DNA of 64,000 nucleotides from Desulfohalobiaceae bacterium S24 (lineage in GTDB: Bacteria > Desulfobacterota > Desulfovibrionia > Desulfovibrionales > Desulfothermaceae): positions 1 to 64,000 of the forward strand of contig JAABTT010000001.1 in NCBI GenBank assembly GCA_011389765.1. The letters are read 5' to 3'. The translations under genes and the position numbers were made by a program. The notes below the pieces were generated by a model that did not search any database, had not been told where the DNA came from, and saw only the letters and a program-made list of their open reading frames with translations. Positions 62,214 through 64,000 of this stretch are shown here, one piece after another. The first letter of the stretch is position 1. Each line of letters starts with the position of its first letter.

Positions 62214-62810
62214 TCAACCGGCCCGGCCATCGTCGCAGGGTTCGTCGGTATCCTGCGGTCTGGCGTGCTCCGCGGTCCTGCTGGTTGTGCAGACCTCCTC
62301 CCCCGGCTTGGAGCGCAGGGCGGCCAAAGCCTGCTCGTAGTCCGGTTCCTCCGTAATTTCGTCGACCAGATGCTGGTAGAGAATCGTTCCTGTTTCATCC
62401 AGGATAAACACGGCCCTGGCCAGCAGGCCGGCCAGGGGGCCTTCCTGGAGATGCAGGCCGTAACTTGTGCCGAAATCCCGATGCCGCATCTCGGAGAGGG
62501 GAATGACCTCCTTGAGGCCTTCGGCTTCGCAGAATCTGGAATGGGCAAAGGGCAGATCCCTGGAGATGCACAGGGCAACGGCATTGTCCTGCAGGCTGAT
62601 CTCCTGGTTGAAGCGGCGGACCGTGGCTGAACAGACCGGAGTGTCTACACTGGGGAAGATGTTGAGCACGATCCTGGAGCCTCGAAAATCCAATAGACTG
62701 ACATCCGAGAGATCGGTCCGGGTCAAGGTGAAGTCCGGCGCCTTCCGGCCGGTCTCCGGGAGATCGCCGGAGGTCCGTGCCGGATTTCCTTTAAGAGTTA
62801 CATTGGCCAT
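62214..62810 (-). CDS. tpx: Thiol peroxidase Tpx
   Basis: A protein of about 198 residues (ATG 62810, GGAGG upstream). The peroxidatic Cys is in FPSVDTPVCSATVRRF near residue 60. The resolving Cys is in SRDLPFAHSRFCEAEG near residue 95, the Tpx-type spacing. Tpx reduces alkyl hydroperoxides with thioredoxin. Typical Tpx is about 167 residues; here the C-terminus has an extra acidic tail (PGEEVCTTSRTAEHARPQDT and on to GRAG) with two Cys. The tail may be real, or it may be read-through beyond a lost stop. Confidence 0.93.
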   Translation of the reverse strand: MANVTLKGNPARTSGDLPETGRKAPDFTLTRTDLSDVSLLDFRGSRIVLNIFPSVDTPVCSATVRRFNQEISLQDNAVALCISRDLPFAHSRFCEAEGLKEVIPLSEMRHRDFGTSYGLHLQEGPLAGLLARAVFILDETGTILYQHLVDEITEEPDYEQALAALRSKPGEEVCTTSRTAEHARPQDTDEPCDDGRAG

Positions 62811-62932
62811 AGAATCCTCCAGATGGAAATGCAAAACAGACTGTTCCTTTTACCTATCCAATGGGGATTAGAGCAGAGTCTGTATTGCAAATCGGTTTTT
62901 TGCTTGTTTGTCGGAATTCCCGCTTAATTACA

Positions 62933-62998
62933 GAGCTCTTTACAGTACGTTAAAATTTGAAACCGCAGTGTATTTCAATACATGAGGATTTCAAAATT
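62933..62998 (-). repeat. Short repeat and hairpin, shared with 46714-46740
   Basis: GAGCTCTTTACAGTACGTTA followed by AAATTTGA matches the repeat beside family B copy 2. It continues into a hairpin-forming segment: AAAATTTGAAA pairs imperfectly with TTTCAAAATTTT, around the inner palindrome TGTATTTCAATACA. It lies in the 286-nt gap before the aldo/keto reductase gene, in which no gene is supported. Confidence 0.55.
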
Positions 62999-63096
62999 TT
63001 GCAGTGACGAAGTAGATGAGTGAGTTTCCGGCTAAACATTAAAGACTTGAATCAGTTTCGTCAAGAGGGCTGGAAAAACCAAGCCCGGGCTCGGCC

Positions 63097-64000
63097 CTAT
63101 TCCAGATTCAAGTACTTCCGCCCCCAGGCGATACGCTCCTCCAGGCCGGAATCTTCAAGTTCATTGATCACGTTTTCCAGGAGCTCCGGGATCTGGAGTT
63201 CCTGGGGGCATTTGTCCAGGCATTCTCCGCATTGGATACACTGGGACGCGAACCCCGGTTGTCCGGAGATCATTCCGCTCAGGCGAATGGCGTAGACATA
63301 TTTGGTTTCCTCCGGACTGCCGAACATATGCATGGTGTTGTAGGTGTCGAAGCAGTTCGGGATATCCACGCCCTCAGGACAGGGCTTGCAGTAGCCGCAG
63401 CCTGTGCAGGGCACGGGCATGATCCGACGGTAGGTTTCCGCGGCCCGGCTGATGATTTTTTTTTCTTCGGAGTTCAGGGCATTGGGAGCGGCCCGCTCGG
63501 CGATTGCCAGATTTTCCCGGATCTGCGTTGCTTCATTCATGCCTGAGAGGACCGCAGTGACTTCGGGGTGGTCCCAGACCCATTGCAGAGCCCATTCCGC
63601 AGGGCTGCGCATTGTTTCAGCCTGCTGCCAGATGGAGGCAATGTCCGGAGGCGGGGGGCTCATTCCGAGGCTGCCCCCGCGCAAGGGCTCCATGACGATA
63701 ACCCCCAGTCCCCTGGCTGCGGCCAGGCGCAGTCCCGCAGTCCCGGCCTGGAGCTCTTCGTCCAGATAGTTGTACTGGATCTGGCAGACCTCCCAGGGAT
63801 AGGCGTCGACAATCTCTTGAAAATCCTGGAAAAGGCCGTGAAAGGAAAATCCGGCGTTTCTGATCCGACCGTCGGCTTTGGCCTGATTCAGAAAGTCCAG
63901 CACGCCGAGTTTTTGCAGATTGGCCCAGTGATAGCCGTTCAGGGCATGAAGGAGATAAAAATCGATTTGCTCTGTTTTGAGCTTTTGGAGCTGGGCGTTT
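63097..64000 (-). CDS. Aldo/keto reductase with C-terminal 4Fe-4S domain (partial, N-terminus off window)
   Basis: The frame stays open to the right edge; from the edge it reads NAQLQKLKTEQIDFYLLHALNGYHWANLQKLGVLDFLN, which is the AKR central pattern. The track's start at 63903 is therefore only an internal GTG. Further AKR blocks are FSFHGLFQDFQEIVDAYPWEVCQIQYNYLDEE and GVIVMEPLRGGSLG. The C-terminal part carries ferredoxin-type cysteines, CTGCGYCKPCPEGVDIPNCF and CIQCGECLDKCPQELQIPELL. Such fusions are common in anaerobes, and the physiological substrate is unknown. Confidence 0.9.
   Translation of the reverse strand, partial: NAQLQKLKTEQIDFYLLHALNGYHWANLQKLGVLDFLNQAKADGRIRNAGFSFHGLFQDFQEIVDAYPWEVCQIQYNYLDEELQAGTAGLRLAAARGLGVIVMEPLRGGSLGMSPPPPDIASIWQQAETMRSPAEWALQWVWDHPEVTAVLSGMNEATQIRENLAIAERAAPNALNSEEKKIISRAAETYRRIMPVPCTGCGYCKPCPEGVDIPNCFDTYNTMHMFGSPEETKYVYAIRLSGMISGQPGFASQCIQCGECLDKCPQELQIPELLENVINELEDSGLEERIAWGRKYLNLE

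Overview
The window is chromosomal DNA of about 55% GC (estimated by eye). It is densely packed, with many 1-4 nt start/stop overlaps, and looks like an anaerobic, sulfate-reducer-type member of the Desulfobacterota (former Deltaproteobacteria, most like Desulfovibrionales). That placement is inferred from several features: a split b'/b ATP synthase operon without a and c subunits, zapB-zapA-6S RNA-rny order, a flavodiiron oxygen reductase beside a small cytochrome c and a ferritin-like protein, LarC, ATP-type PEP carboxykinase, a UbiA/UbiD pair fitting futalosine-type menaquinone synthesis, and a HEAT-like protein typical of Desulfovibrio. No rRNA, tRNA, CRISPR array, transposase or phage gene was seen.

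Layout. 0-8 kb: a YbiI-like zinc finger protein and RmuC, then on the minus strand a nitroreductase, a PIF1-like helicase and an acyl-CoA hydrolase/transferase fused to a GNAT domain, then a radical SAM protein. 8-14 kb: ATP synthase operon b'-b-delta-alpha-gamma-beta-epsilon, ending in a clear terminator. 14-22 kb: glmU-zapB-zapA, 6S RNA, rny, tyrS, ubiA-like, a PPOX-fold flavoprotein and a RimK-like ATP-grasp ligase. 22-27.4 kb: an unusual same-strand cassette of a QueC-like PP-loop enzyme, a radical SAM enzyme, a membrane adenylate/guanylate cyclase and a family 9 glycosyltransferase, preceded by a MITE-like repeat and an inverted repeat overlapping a TATAAT box. 27.7-31.5 kb: tsaC-thpR (minus), htpG and a VanZ-like protein (plus). 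31.5-43 kb, minus strand: larC-cutA-miaB-bfn-tolQ-tolR-tolA-tolB-pal, pckA, a TrmN6-like methyltransferase and murJ. 43-50.5 kb, plus strand: DUF493, FxsA, UbiD-type decarboxylase, AI-2E-type transporter, a small unknown gene, a LysM protein, a dynamin-like GTPase and an Old Yellow Enzyme. 50.6-58 kb, minus strand: a metabolic array reading TPP-enzyme fragment, B12 acyl-CoA mutase large and small subunits, PaaK-type CoA ligase, enolase-superfamily epimerase (DgcA-like) and DUF1611 protein (DgcN-like), with an iron-sulfur flavoprotein/arsenate reductase fusion upstream. 58-64 kb: a long inverted repeat, then an oxygen-defence group (FprA, cytochrome c, ferritin-like), an epimerase, thiol peroxidase and a partial aldo/keto reductase.

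The strongest candidates for something undescribed are: (1) the acyl-CoA mutase array, whose mutase has Asn where the family has its conserved active-site His and which carries a truncated thiamine enzyme; (2) the PP-loop/radical SAM/cyclase/glycosyltransferase cassette; and (3) several families of non-coding repeats, including a ~125 bp element with TTGGACA terminal inverted repeats present twice in opposite orientation, and a ~70 bp-arm inverted repeat at 58.0-58.3 kb. All functional proposals come from reading motifs in the translations. No database search was run.
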